Below are positions 53,746 to 62,939 of a stretch of 64,000 nucleotides of DNA, one piece after another. A program made the translations under genes and the position numbers. Every line of letters starts with the position of its first letter. The first letter of the stretch is position 1. The notes under the pieces were generated by a model. It saw only the letters and a list, made by a program, of their open reading frames with translations, was not told the DNA's origin and ran no database searches. Source of the stretch: Brevibacillus antibioticus (GTDB lineage Bacteria > Bacillota > Bacilli > Brevibacillales > Brevibacillaceae); assembly GCF_005217615.1 (NCBI RefSeq), contig NZ_SZNK01000001.1, positions 5,552,001 to 5,616,000 on the forward strand, in the 5' to 3' direction.

Positions 53746-55039
53746 AGTTTTGGGAGATCTCTACACTGTGTTTGCTTTTTCTGTGGGACCAGATCAGGAC
53801 AGGGACCAGCAACAGCGATAAAGCGCCTCCGGCAAGGGAAAGTGTTGCGTAGCTGGCATTGGCGACGACCATACCAGACAGGGCTCCACCGGATGCACCA
53901 GCCAAGGCAATCAAGACATCAACGGTTCCCTGCGTTTTCGCACGAGTGGCGGGCTGCGTTGCATCCACGATGAGCGCTGTGCCGCTAATTAATCCAAAAT
54001 TCCAGCCGAGTCCGAGTAGCACAAGAGCGGTGATGAGTAGCGGCATCGAATCGGTTGGTGCAAAAGCAGCAGTCATGCTAGCTGCAAGCAGGATGACACC
54101 TGAAGCATAAGCCATTGTGGAACGACCGATCTTGTCAACGAGTACACCCGTCAAGAGCGAGGGGAGGTACATCGCACCGATATGAAAACCGATGACGATG
54201 CCTACTTCAGAGAGACCATGTCCATGGTGCTTCATATGTACAGGTGTCATCGTCATAATGGCGACCATGACGATCTGCGTCAAAATCATGACGGTGGCTC
54301 CCACGATGATTCCCCGGTTGTTGCTTGCGAGCTGATTCTCATTCAGATAGGACGGCGAGCTCTGATCCACTTGGATTGCTTCGGCGATTGCTTTCGAAAC
54401 GATGAACGGGTCCGGTCGAAGCAGTACCCAAAATACGAGACCTGCGAGGATGAAGGCTGCGGCACCCAAAATGAAAGGACCAGCCAGTGCGGGGACACCG
54501 ATGGATGTAGCGAATCGTCCCATGACTTCCACCAGGTTTGGTCCTGCAACGGCCCCGAATGTAGTGGAGACCATGGCAATACTCACGGCAGTCGCGCGCT
54601 GTTTAGGCTTTGCCAAGTCTGTGCCTGCATAGCGGGCTTGCAGGTTAGTAGCGGTGCCAGCTCCATACAAAATTAAGGAAGCGAACAGAAGGACAATACT
54701 GTTTGCGACAGCTGCGATAACCACCCCAATCGCGCCAATCCCTCCGGCTAAGAATCCGCTAGCGAGCCCCAAACGGCGTCCAAAGCGTTGAGAGAGTCGC
54801 CCTACCAGCAATGCAGCGACAGCAGAGCCAAGAGTTAGCAATGCGGAAGGGATACCCGCGAGACTTTCCGAGCCGAGCATATCCTGAGCGAGGAGAGCCC
54901 CTACGGTTACGCCTGCCGCAAGTCCTGCACCGCCGAAAATTTGTGAGATGACGACAATCCAGAGCGTTCGTTTGTATAGTCTTTGCTGTTTATCTGGGGA
55001 GTTGATGTAGCTTTGTAAATCTTCAGGTTTGAGTGACAT
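53744..55039 (-). CDS. MFS transporter (drug efflux-type)
   Basis: 431 aa from ATG 55039 (MSLKPEDL), chosen over an upstream TTG because AAAGGTGG lies directly before it. About 12 hydrophobic segments. The first loop carries GRLSQRFGRRLGLASG, which fits the MFS motif GxLaDrxGrkxxl. The N-terminal cytoplasmic part is about 30 residues. The family is multidrug or metabolite efflux by general appearance; no substrate can be inferred. It is a single-gene unit convergent with the unknown two-gene unit. Confidence 0.82.
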   Translation of the reverse strand: MSLKPEDLQSYINSPDKQQRLYKRTLWIVVISQIFGGAGLAAGVTVGALLAQDMLGSESLAGIPSALLTLGSAVAALLVGRLSQRFGRRLGLASGFLAGGIGAIGVVIAAVANSIVLLFASLILYGAGTATNLQARYAGTDLAKPKQRATAVSIAMVSTTFGAVAGPNLVEVMGRFATSIGVPALAGPFILGAAAFILAGLVFWVLLRPDPFIVSKAIAEAIQVDQSSPSYLNENQLASNNRGIIVGATVMILTQIVMVAIMTMTPVHMKHHGHGLSEVGIVIGFHIGAMYLPSLLTGVLVDKIGRSTMAYASGVILLAASMTAAFAPTDSMPLLITALVLLGLGWNFGLISGTALIVDATQPATRAKTQGTVDVLIALAGASGGALSGMVVANASYATLSLAGGALSLLLVPVLIWSHRKSKHSVEISQN

Positions 55040-55195
55040 CTGATCCACCTTTCTATGGAGCAAAAGCTTTCGTGAAGTTATGAAATTTCAGTCATCCATA
55101 CGGGCGGAAATGACTGGGGAATTTGCATTCAGTATAGTATTGGCGACGGGTAAACACAAGGAGAATCCAGCTTAAGAAACACTTTGCAAAAGAAA

Positions 55196-55222
55196 AAACA
55201 CCGGACATTTTCTATCCGGCGT
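55196..55222 (-). terminator. Terminator of the hisC-like gene
   Basis: Read on the minus strand, GCCGGA and TCCGGT pair around a short A-rich loop and run into GTTTTTTCTTTT, 8 nt after the stop. Confidence 0.7.
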
Positions 55223-55229
55223 TTTTCGT

Positions 55230-56345
55230 TCATTTTCCTACGATAATCAATAGTTCACGGATGTTTTGGATGAGAATTTGATTTTCTTCCAGCGTCCCTA
55301 CACTGATTCGAATATGCTCCGGCAACCCCCAAGTGTCTCCGTAACGCAAAATGATTCCTCTTTCCAGCAGCTCTTGATAAATCTTACCTGCATTTGGCCC
55401 GAATTTTGCCAAGATAAAATTAGACATACTCACGGTATAAGGGATATTCATTTCATCGAATGCATCATAGAGCTGCTTACGGCCTTTGGTGTTTTCCGTG
55501 AGGGCTTTTTCAAAATGCTCCACGTCACCAAGGGCGGTAATGGCGGCTGTTTGTGCCAAGGAATTGACATTAAACGGCTCCTTTACTTTCAGGATTTTTT
55601 GGATCACCGATGGATGAGCGACGCCAAATCCGACGCGAATACCTGCAAGCGCGTAAATTTTCGAGAAGGTTTGCAAGACGAGAACAGGGTATCCTTGGCG
55701 GACAAATTCAATACCTGTTGTGTAATCGTCGGCCGTTGCATAGTGACTGTAAGCAGCGTCGAGTACCACAAGCACCCCGTCTGGCAATTGGTTTAGCAAT
55801 GCCGTCAAGTCCTGACGAGACAAATAGGTGCCTGTCGGGTTGTTTGGGGAACAGAGGTAGACTAGCTTTGTTCGATTTGTGATGGCTGCCAAAATAGCAG
55901 AGACATGGAAGGCATAATCGGCCTCAAGCGGAACCGTTTTGATGACAGCCCCCATGAGATGTGCGCCGAATTCATATTCACCAAAGGTCGGGGAAGGCAC
56001 GACGATTTCGTCCTCGGTCTCCAGATAGGTTTCGGAAATCAGCTTGATCAGTTCGTCACCGCCATTCGTGACGAGTAAATGCTCCGGAGTTACCTCAAGC
56101 TGATCAGCCAAATGCTCTTTTAGCGTCGTTGTATGGGTATCCGGGTAACGATGCAGCTCCGGGAGCGCACCGAGAATGGCACGGATGATCTTGGGGGATG
56201 GGCCGAGTGGATTTTCATTTGAGGCTAACTTAATGATATGGGAGAGTCCGTACCTTTTTTTCATCTCCCAAATCGGCATTCCAGGTTGATAGGATTGTAT
56301 CTTTTCTAGTGTTTTTCGCGATTGTGTAGTGGGCAGTTGTTTCAT
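55230..56345 (-). CDS. hisC: Histidinol-phosphate aminotransferase-like PLP enzyme
   Basis: 371 aa; ATG 56345 with GGAGG upstream. Fold type I aminotransferase of the HisC subgroup: KLASNENPLGPSP near the N-terminus, TNGGDELI, CSPNNPTGTYLS, VVLDAAYSHY (canonical DEAY is DAAY here), TFSKIYALAGIRVGF with the PLP lysine, and HIRISVG with the carboxylate-binding Arg near the end. It transfers the amino group between glutamate and histidinol phosphate, and many Bacillota copies also act on aromatic amino acids. No other his gene is adjacent, so it could be a second copy with an aromatic or secondary role. Divergent from the decarboxylase gene. Confidence 0.82.
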   Translation of the reverse strand: MKQLPTTQSRKTLEKIQSYQPGMPIWEMKKRYGLSHIIKLASNENPLGPSPKIIRAILGALPELHRYPDTHTTTLKEHLADQLEVTPEHLLVTNGGDELIKLISETYLETEDEIVVPSPTFGEYEFGAHLMGAVIKTVPLEADYAFHVSAILAAITNRTKLVYLCSPNNPTGTYLSRQDLTALLNQLPDGVLVVLDAAYSHYATADDYTTGIEFVRQGYPVLVLQTFSKIYALAGIRVGFGVAHPSVIQKILKVKEPFNVNSLAQTAAITALGDVEHFEKALTENTKGRKQLYDAFDEMNIPYTVSMSNFILAKFGPNAGKIYQELLERGIILRYGDTWGLPEHIRISVGTLEENQILIQNIRELLIIVGK

Positions 56346-56570
56346 CTATATGGCCTCCAAAACTTCATGGTAGCAACACTGTAAGTGAAATCTCCAGCAC
56401 TGTAACCAGCCAATTTACGAAAGATGAAACAGACCAATTACGAGAAAGGACACAAAGTGGATGGTTCATAAAAGTAAAGATTGGATCATGAAGGAAGGAG
56501 GCGCTTCCTTTATAATAAGCCAGAAACATCATTCATTCAAACAACACGGAAGGATAGTGAGGTGGAAAAA

Positions 56571-58031
56571 ATGTTGATTCAAGGGCAAACGCCGCTCTTT
56601 AACGGGTTGAGAAAGCATGCCCAGAAGAATCCAATCCAATTCCATATACCAGGTCATAAGAAAGGGAAAGGGATGGATCCTGAATTTCGATGGTTCATGG
56701 GAAAAAATGCACTTTCCATCGATTTGATTAACATTGAACCATTAGACGATTTGCATCAACCAAAAGGAATTATCAAACAAGCGCAGGAATTGGCTGCTGA
56801 AGCCTTTGGCGCTGATCACACCATATTTTCTGTTCAAGGTACGAGCGGAGTCATCATGACGATGATTATGGCGGTATGTCATCCCGGGGATAAGATCATC
56901 GTGCCACGGAATGTACACAAATCTATCATGGGCGGAATTATTTTATCCGGTGCGACTCCTATCTTTTTACATCCAGAAATAGACCCTGTCTTCGGGATCT
57001 CACATGGAATTACACCACAAGCTGTGGAAAAAGCATTGCAACAGCATCCCGATGCAAAGGCAGTTCTCGTCATCAATCCAACCTATTTCGGAATTGCCGG
57101 CGACTTGAAGAGTATCGTTCAAATTGCGCATGCCAGAAGAGTGCCTGTACTTGTAGATGAAGCGCATGGCTCACATGTTCACTTTCATCCCAAGCTTCCC
57201 CTATCGGCGATGCAAGCTGGTGCAGATATGGCAGCAAGCAGTATGCATAAATTAGGAGGCTCTATGACGCAGAGCTCGTTGTTAAACATTCAGGGAAATC
57301 TGGTCTCGATTCAGCGTGTACAAGCAATCTATAGTATGCTCACGACGACATCCACCTCCTATTTACTGCTCGCTTCACTCGATGTGGCGAGAAAGCGGTT
57401 GGTGACATCCGGGAAAACGCTATTGGATCAAACGATTCAGCTGGCAAACGAAGCACGAGCACAAATCAATAAAATTAATCATCTGTACTGCATTGGGAGA
57501 GAAATTATCGGGACAAATGGAGCGTTTGCCCATGATCCGACCAAGCTGGTCATCTCGGTAAAAGACCTCGGCATTACCGGATATGATGCTGAAAAATGGC
57601 TTCGTGATCGCTATAACATTGAGGTTGAGCTATCTGACCTGTACAACATCGTTTGTATTATCACACCGAGTGATACGAAAGAAGATTTGCAAATCCTTGT
57701 CTATGCCTTGGAGGAGTTGGCTGCCGGGTCTGACGATCAAGGAAACAGAAAAGCCCGCCCGAAAATGCAGCTTCCCAAAATACCGGTACTCGCTGTCACC
57801 CCGCGCGATGCATTTTACGCACCGACAGAGATGATTCCTGTCGAACAATCCGTGGGAAGAATCATCGCGGAATTTGTCATGGTATATCCACCAGGTATTC
57901 CGATTTTTATCCCGGGTGAAATCATTTCGGAAGAGAACCTCATCTATACGAAGAAAAACATTGAGGCAGGTTTACCTGTACAGGGCTTTGAAGACCCCAG
58001 GCTACAAACCATACGTGTCATCAAGGAATAA
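56571..58031 (+). CDS. speA: Orn/Lys/Arg decarboxylase (SpeA-like)
   Basis: 486 aa from ATG 56571 (MLIQGQTPLF), with GAGGTGG upstream; the 30-codon extension before it looks non-native. Bacterial group III PLP decarboxylase: FHIPGHKKGKG, SVQGTSGVIMTM, VLVDEAHGSH, SSMHKLGGSMTQSSLLN with the PLP lysine in HK, and the C-terminal VYPPGIPIFIPGE. The length matches B. subtilis SpeA (arginine decarboxylase, agmatine and polyamine route) rather than the longer E. coli enzymes. Lysine or ornithine as substrate cannot be excluded. Single gene, closed by a terminator. Confidence 0.88.
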   Translation: MLIQGQTPLFNGLRKHAQKNPIQFHIPGHKKGKGMDPEFRWFMGKNALSIDLINIEPLDDLHQPKGIIKQAQELAAEAFGADHTIFSVQGTSGVIMTMIMAVCHPGDKIIVPRNVHKSIMGGIILSGATPIFLHPEIDPVFGISHGITPQAVEKALQQHPDAKAVLVINPTYFGIAGDLKSIVQIAHARRVPVLVDEAHGSHVHFHPKLPLSAMQAGADMAASSMHKLGGSMTQSSLLNIQGNLVSIQRVQAIYSMLTTTSTSYLLLASLDVARKRLVTSGKTLLDQTIQLANEARAQINKINHLYCIGREIIGTNGAFAHDPTKLVISVKDLGITGYDAEKWLRDRYNIEVELSDLYNIVCIITPSDTKEDLQILVYALEELAAGSDDQGNRKARPKMQLPKIPVLAVTPRDAFYAPTEMIPVEQSVGRIIAEFVMVYPPGIPIFIPGEIISEENLIYTKKNIEAGLPVQGFEDPRLQTIRVIKE

Positions 58032-58070
58032 CCACACAACCAGGAACAAATGATCCGAATCATAGGAGGA

Positions 58071-58096
58071 AAGGCCGCCTTGGGGTGGCCTTTTTC
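58071..58096 (+). terminator. Terminator of the decarboxylase gene
   Basis: AAGGCCGCC / GGTGGCCTT stem with a 4-nt loop, then TTTCTCTT. The remaining sequence up to 58254 has no gene and presumably holds the qox promoter. Confidence 0.8.
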
Positions 58097-58254
58097 TCTT
58101 TATGTCTAAAAAGTGTCCAAAATGCAGCGGATTCTTGAACATGGCTGGTTGATCCACTTTGTCATTGGCTGGTGACACTCTATCGGTCCGGCTTTAGAGT
58201 AAGACTTGTTTCAAAAGTACCCCGTGCATGGTGATAGGAGATGAGGAAAAGGAC

Positions 58255-59160
58255 ATGAAGACGTCCAAGACAGTACGCTGTATGTCATTTTTGTTCATGT
58301 TCATCCTGCTGTTCTTGACGACCGGTTGCGCTGATAACTATATCGTGCTCGATCCGAAAGGACCCATTGGTGAACAGCAAAAGGACTTAATGATTTTATC
58401 CACGCTTTTAACGTTAATTGTGATTGTTCCCGTACTAATTCTTACGTTTGTCATTGTATGGCGATACCGTGACAGAAAAGGCAGAAAGGCGAAGTACACG
58501 CCTAATTGGGAACACAGTACGAAACTGGAAATCATTTGGTGGGGAATTCCCATCATCATTATTGCGTTAATTGGGATCGGGACAGTTCGGTATACGTATT
58601 CGTTGGAGCCATCCAAGCCGTTGGAATCCGAGAAGAAACCGATCACGATTCAAGTGACGAATTTAGATTGGAAGTGGCTGTTCCAATATCCTGAACAAGG
58701 CATTGCCACTGTGAACTACGTGCAGTTCCCAGAGGATACGCCAGTACGCTTTGAAGTGACATCTGACGCCCCGATGAATTCATTCTGGATTCCACAGCTC
58801 GGTGGTCAGATTTATGCCATGTCCGGCATGTCTATGACTCTCTACCTGCAAGCAGATGAACAGGGTGAGTACATGGGCTCTGGTGCAAACTTTACCGGTA
58901 AAGAATTTGCGAGGATGTTCTTTACAGCGAATGCGACTTCCCAAGAAGACTTTGATCAATGGGTGAATCAGGTGAAACATACTTCCCCTGAGCTGTCGCT
59001 GGATGGTTACAAAGAGCTGACCAAACAAGGAACATCGGATGTACGCTATTTCTCTGCTTTTCCTGAAGGATTGTACGAAATGACGGTGACCAAGTATGCT
59101 GCTTCACACAATCACGGCTTATCTACGAGAGTGCAACCGCCAGCGCGGGTGAAAGAATAG
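58255..59160 (+). CDS. qoxA: Quinol oxidase subunit II
   Basis: 301 aa from ATG 58255 (MKTSKTVRCMSF), with GAGG 9 nt upstream; the 9-codon longer start is less likely. Lipoprotein signal FLTTGC (Cys25), then two membrane helices (STLLTLIVIVPVLILTFVIVWRYR, WWGIPIIIIALIGIG) and a periplasmic-type cupredoxin domain (SDAPMNSFWIPQLGGQIYAM). The CuA ligands (CxxxC with His and Met) are absent from the cupredoxin domain, so the enzyme should oxidise quinol, not cytochrome c. First gene of qoxABCD. Confidence 0.93.
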   Translation: MKTSKTVRCMSFLFMFILLFLTTGCADNYIVLDPKGPIGEQQKDLMILSTLLTLIVIVPVLILTFVIVWRYRDRKGRKAKYTPNWEHSTKLEIIWWGIPIIIIALIGIGTVRYTYSLEPSKPLESEKKPITIQVTNLDWKWLFQYPEQGIATVNYVQFPEDTPVRFEVTSDAPMNSFWIPQLGGQIYAMSGMSMTLYLQADEQGEYMGSGANFTGKEFARMFFTANATSQEDFDQWVNQVKHTSPELSLDGYKELTKQGTSDVRYFSAFPEGLYEMTVTKYAASHNHGLSTRVQPPARVKE

Positions 59161-59196
59161 TCGGTTGAAATGGAAAGAGGGAGGAGAGAGACAACG

Positions 59197-61170
59197 ATGT
59201 GGGAGAGTGTGAAAGAATTCGCCTCTGAATTTTTCGTAACAGGCGATCCACTTATTTACGGTGCGGACGTCAGCATTGTGCTCAGTATGATCGCAATCGT
59301 ATCGGTGCTGACTTACTTTAAAAAATGGGGATGGCTCTGGCGCGAATGGCTGACGACTGTCGATCACAAGAAGATCGGTATCATGTACATTCTCGCTTCC
59401 GTTCTCATGCTGTTTCGAGGAGGGGTAGATGCTCTTTTAATGCGGGCGCAGCTCGTCATGCCTGAGATGCAGTTTTTGAGTGGGGATCACTACAACCAGA
59501 TTTTTACGACGCATGGCGTCATTATGATTCTGTTTATGGCGATGCCGCTTATGTTTGGTTTATTCAATGTCATCGTGCCGTTGCAACTCGGTGCACGTGA
59601 CGTAGCCTTTCCGTTTCTGAATGCGCTCAGCTTCTGGTTGTTTTTCTCAGGGGCGATGCTGTTTAACCTGTCCTTCGTCATTGGGGGCTCCCCGGATGCA
59701 GGATGGCTGGCTTACCCGCCGTATTCGGAGCTAGCCTTTAACCCGGGACCAGGTCAGGATTTCTACATTTGGGGCATTCAGATCTCAGGGATTGGTAGTT
59801 TGATGACCGGGATTAACTTTATTGTGACGATCTTGAAAGTGCGTGCTCCTGGCTTGACTTTGATGAAAATGCCGATGTTTTCCTGGTCAGTTTTGTCGAG
59901 TTGTATCGCCATCGTTTTCGCATTCCCCATCTTGACGGTTACCTTGGCACTGCTGTTTATCGATCGCTATTTGGGTGGGCACTTCTTCACCTTGGATGGC
60001 GGTGGTAACCCGATGATGTACATCAACCTGATTTGGATGTGGGGTCACCCGGAAGTTTACATTATCGTTTTGCCAGCGTTCGGGATTTTCTCGGAGATAG
60101 TTGCAACGTTCTCACGCAAAAAGCTGTTTGGTTACAAATCCATGGTATTCGCCATGATCATCATTAGCGTTCTTTCGTTCCTCGTATGGGCGCATCATTT
60201 CTTCACGATGGGCTCCGGTGCGGACGTCAATGCCTTCTTCGCCGTCACGACCATGTTGATTGCGATTCCGACGGGTGTGAAAGTGTTTAACTGGCTGTTT
60301 ACGATGTTCCGAGGAAAAATTACGTTCGAAACGCCGATGCTGTGGACGGTCGGGATTATCCCGAACTTCGTCATTGGTGGGATGACGGGTGTCCTTCTGT
60401 CGGTGGCACCTGCTGACTTCCAGTATCACAACAGCTACTTCCTCGTTGCCCACTTCCACCAAGTGATCATTGCGGGTGTCGTGTTTGGATTCTTCGCTGG
60501 CTTGTATTACTGGTGGCCGAAGATTTTTGGCTTCATGCTGAATGAGCGTATTGGCCGTTGGGCTTTCTGGCTGTGGAACATCGGGTTCTACCTGTGCTTC
60601 ATGCCGCAATACGCGCTGGGCTTGATGGGGATGACACGTCGTCTTTACACGTATGGCTGGGATAAAGGCTGGTTCGAAATGAACCTGGTATCGACGATTG
60701 GTGCCGTAATCATGGGTGCTGCATTCCTTGTCCAAATTTGGGACATTGCACACAGCATCAAGCACATGAAGAAAGATACAACAGGTGATCCGTGGAATGC
60801 TCGTACATTGGAGTGGTCGATTCCTTCGCCAGCTCCGTTCTATAACTTTGCCGTCATGCCGCAGGTAACATCTCAAGATGATTGGCATGAAAGAAAGCTG
60901 CGCATCGAGCAAGGCTTGGAAAAACCAGCGAAAGTAGAGCTGGAACCGATTCATATGCCGAAAAACTCCGGTATTCCGATTGTGATGTCCATGTTCTGGT
61001 TCTTTGTCGGATTCGGTTTGATTTTTGACTGGCTATGGATGGCTGTACCAGGGTTTATCGGTGTACTTGCGTGTATGGTTGCTCACTCGTTTAACTACGA
61101 CACGGACTATTACATCACGGTGGAAGAGATTAAACGTACAGAGGCCGAAGCAGGGAGGGTGATTACGTAA
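59197..61170 (+). CDS. qoxB: Quinol oxidase subunit I (heme-copper oxidase)
   Basis: 657 aa from ATG 59197 (MWESVKEF). About 14-15 helices. Metal and heme ligands are in place: FTTHGVIMILF (low-spin heme His), WGHPEVYIIVLP (CuB His and cross-linked Tyr), WAHHFFTMG (two CuB His) and HNSYFLVAHFHQV (high- and low-spin heme His). It reduces O2 to water and pumps protons. It needs heme A or O, made by CtaA/CtaB; the adjacent ctaB-like gene is broken. The stop overlaps the next start by 1 nt. Confidence 0.95.
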   Translation: MWESVKEFASEFFVTGDPLIYGADVSIVLSMIAIVSVLTYFKKWGWLWREWLTTVDHKKIGIMYILASVLMLFRGGVDALLMRAQLVMPEMQFLSGDHYNQIFTTHGVIMILFMAMPLMFGLFNVIVPLQLGARDVAFPFLNALSFWLFFSGAMLFNLSFVIGGSPDAGWLAYPPYSELAFNPGPGQDFYIWGIQISGIGSLMTGINFIVTILKVRAPGLTLMKMPMFSWSVLSSCIAIVFAFPILTVTLALLFIDRYLGGHFFTLDGGGNPMMYINLIWMWGHPEVYIIVLPAFGIFSEIVATFSRKKLFGYKSMVFAMIIISVLSFLVWAHHFFTMGSGADVNAFFAVTTMLIAIPTGVKVFNWLFTMFRGKITFETPMLWTVGIIPNFVIGGMTGVLLSVAPADFQYHNSYFLVAHFHQVIIAGVVFGFFAGLYYWWPKIFGFMLNERIGRWAFWLWNIGFYLCFMPQYALGLMGMTRRLYTYGWDKGWFEMNLVSTIGAVIMGAAFLVQIWDIAHSIKHMKKDTTGDPWNARTLEWSIPSPAPFYNFAVMPQVTSQDDWHERKLRIEQGLEKPAKVELEPIHMPKNSGIPIVMSMFWFFVGFGLIFDWLWMAVPGFIGVLACMVAHSFNYDTDYYITVEEIKRTEAEAGRVIT

Positions 61171-61766
61171 TGGCTAATGTGAATGCTGGACATCATGATC
61201 ATCATCCAGACCAAGAGGAATTGCGCACGTTTGCCTTTTGGATCTACCTCATGACAGATGTTATTTTATTCGCTACTTTGTTTGCGACTTATATCGTACT
61301 GCAAGGGAGCACGGATGGTGGACCAGGTCCAAAAGATCTTTTTCAGATGAATGGGATTTACGCGAGTACGTTTATTTTGCTGACCAGTAGCTTTACGAGC
61401 GGTCTTGCGATTCTCGCTATGAATAAGGGGAATCGTCTTGCATTGATGAACTGGCTGGCAGTTACCATATTTTTGGGAGCATCCTTCTTGTTCCTGGAAA
61501 TCAACGAGTTTATGCATCTCGTAAGCGAAGGGGCAACGATTAGCACGAGTGCATTCTTGACTGCTTTTTACACCTTGGTAGGGACGCATGGATTGCACGT
61601 GACGCTCGGTATTGGGTGGATGATCATCGTCATCATGCAAATCGCGAAGCGCGGCATTACACCCGTAACGAAACGGAAAGTAAACATCATCAGCTTGTTC
61701 TGGCATTTCCTTGATATTGTTTGGATTTTCGTCTTCACCATCGTGTATGTGATGGGGGTGAATTAA
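61170..61766 (+). CDS. qoxC: Quinol oxidase subunit III
   Basis: 198 aa. A His-rich N-terminus (HHDHHPDQEELRTFAFW) precedes five hydrophobic helices, with the subunit III pattern FWIYLMTDVILFATLFATY and FYTLVGTHGLHVTLGIGW. It stabilises the core subunit and proton entry. Its TAA is immediately followed by the next start. Confidence 0.93.
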   Translation: MANVNAGHHDHHPDQEELRTFAFWIYLMTDVILFATLFATYIVLQGSTDGGPGPKDLFQMNGIYASTFILLTSSFTSGLAILAMNKGNRLALMNWLAVTIFLGASFLFLEINEFMHLVSEGATISTSAFLTAFYTLVGTHGLHVTLGIGWMIIVIMQIAKRGITPVTKRKVNIISLFWHFLDIVWIFVFTIVYVMGVN

Positions 61767-62099
61767 TTGAGCAAGCAATCTGTGCATGGCACAACAGAAC
61801 AACACGGCGGTCATGGTTCCCTGAAATCGTATGTGATCGGTTTCGTCTTGTCGCTTGTACTCACCATCATTCCCATTCTGGCCCTAGAGAACGGTTGGTT
61901 GGATAGTGATAAGCGGCCCATCATCTATTTAGTAGCGGCTCTGTTCCAGTTTATTGTCCAGTTATTCTTCTTCATGCATCTGAAAGAAGAGGATAAACCA
62001 AGATACAACTTGATGTCGCTTTTACTCGGGTTGTTCATCGTGTTCCTCATCGTGATCGGGTCGATTTGGATCATGATGTACAACATGGTCGCCTTATAA
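61767..62099 (+). CDS. qoxD: Quinol oxidase subunit IV
   Basis: 110 aa from TTG 61767, directly after the qoxC stop; the RBS GGGGGTG lies within the qoxC end. A His-rich N-terminus (HGTTEQHGGHG) is followed by three helices (YVIGFVLSLVLTIIPI, IYLVAALFQFIVQLFFFMHL, LLLGLFIVFLIVIGSIWIM), typical of the cytochrome o/aa3 subunit IV family, which assists assembly. Confidence 0.92.
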   Translation: MSKQSVHGTTEQHGGHGSLKSYVIGFVLSLVLTIIPILALENGWLDSDKRPIIYLVAALFQFIVQLFFFMHLKEEDKPRYNLMSLLLGLFIVFLIVIGSIWIMMYNMVAL

Positions 62100-62121
62100 T
62101 GACTAACATTTGGTCGGGGGG

Positions 62122-62561
62122 ATGGAGATGCTAGCAGATTGGATAGAGCTGACCAAGCCCCGCATTCTTCAAGACCGGCCACTTGCTTGCGGACGACTGA
62201 AACCTGGGGGCGTACTGCTGTACGCCCTGGTTCTCGGTTTTGTGGGAGAGCTGGTGTTATTTTATAAAGTCAATGCGCTAGTAGGTTGGCTCGGATTATT
62301 CGGGATGTTCGTATACGTAGTCGTTTACACAATGTGGCTCAAAAGAACGTCCACTTGGAGCACGTCCATTGGTGGCGTGTCCGGGGCCATGCCGCCTGTT
62401 TCCTTCCTATTCGGAATGGTATGGATGGGGCATACGACTATTGGGATTGTGTCGGAGAATACGGAAAAATGGGCGAAGACGATTTTTTCATCTCGATTAA
62501 TTATTTGATGATTGTGTTTGTGTGTATGGTAGTGGATACGACAGGCCGTCCCTTTTTGTAA
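62122..62561 (+). pseudogene. ctaB: Broken heme O synthase gene (protoheme IX farnesyltransferase)
   Basis: It starts normally (MEMLADWIELTKPRI), then jumps to RPLACGRLKPGG, losing the segment that should carry the first helices and the NDxxDxxxD prenyl-diphosphate motif. It continues with MFVYVVVYTMWLKR and SIGGVSGAMPP, which match the family well. A second jump follows to FLFGMVWMGH near the C-terminus. Finally a single T is missing in the run at 62483-62488: restoring it joins KWAKTIF to FISINYLMIVFVCMVVD, the expected last helix, ending at 62561. These three lesions make an active enzyme very unlikely. Its position after qoxABCD is the usual place for cyoE/ctaB. Confidence 0.85.
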
Positions 62562-62597
62562 GGGATAGTCATTCCCGCAGGAAGGGTTGGGAGTTCC

Positions 62598-62924
62598 ATG
62601 AAAGCGATCGGGTATCTAATGATCGGTGCTCTGTTTTTGCTCGTAACTGCATGCGGCAGTGGTGCAACAGAAGAACAACCAGAAGTTGCAGATGCAGATA
62701 AAAGTGCGATGAAGCTATACAAAAATAATTGCATGAGCTGCCACGGTAACGATTTATCAGGTAGGGTGGGTCCAGGCTTGCAGCAAGTTGGCTCGAAAAT
62801 GACGGAGGAAAAACTCGTTGAAATAATTACGGTCGGCGCAAATGGCATGCCTGGTTATGAAAATGTACTCAGCGCCGAAGAAATCGGCCAGTTAGCGAAG
62901 TGGCTCTCTGAGAAAAAGGAATAG
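62598..62924 (+). CDS. Small membrane-anchored cytochrome c lipoprotein (CccB/c551-like)
   Basis: 108 aa. Lipobox LVTAC-G with acylated Cys19, an acidic linker, then a single class I cytochrome c domain with heme site CMSCH, GRVGPGLQQVG and GANGMPGY carrying the Met ligand. The length and plan match Bacillus CccB. It carries electrons on the outer membrane face. It sits beside a quinol oxidase that cannot use it, so the electron acceptor is probably another oxidase. Confidence 0.9.
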   Translation: MKAIGYLMIGALFLLVTACGSGATEEQPEVADADKSAMKLYKNNCMSCHGNDLSGRVGPGLQQVGSKMTEEKLVEIITVGANGMPGYENVLSAEEIGQLAKWLSEKKE

Positions 62925-62939
62925 GAGAGGGGCGGTACC

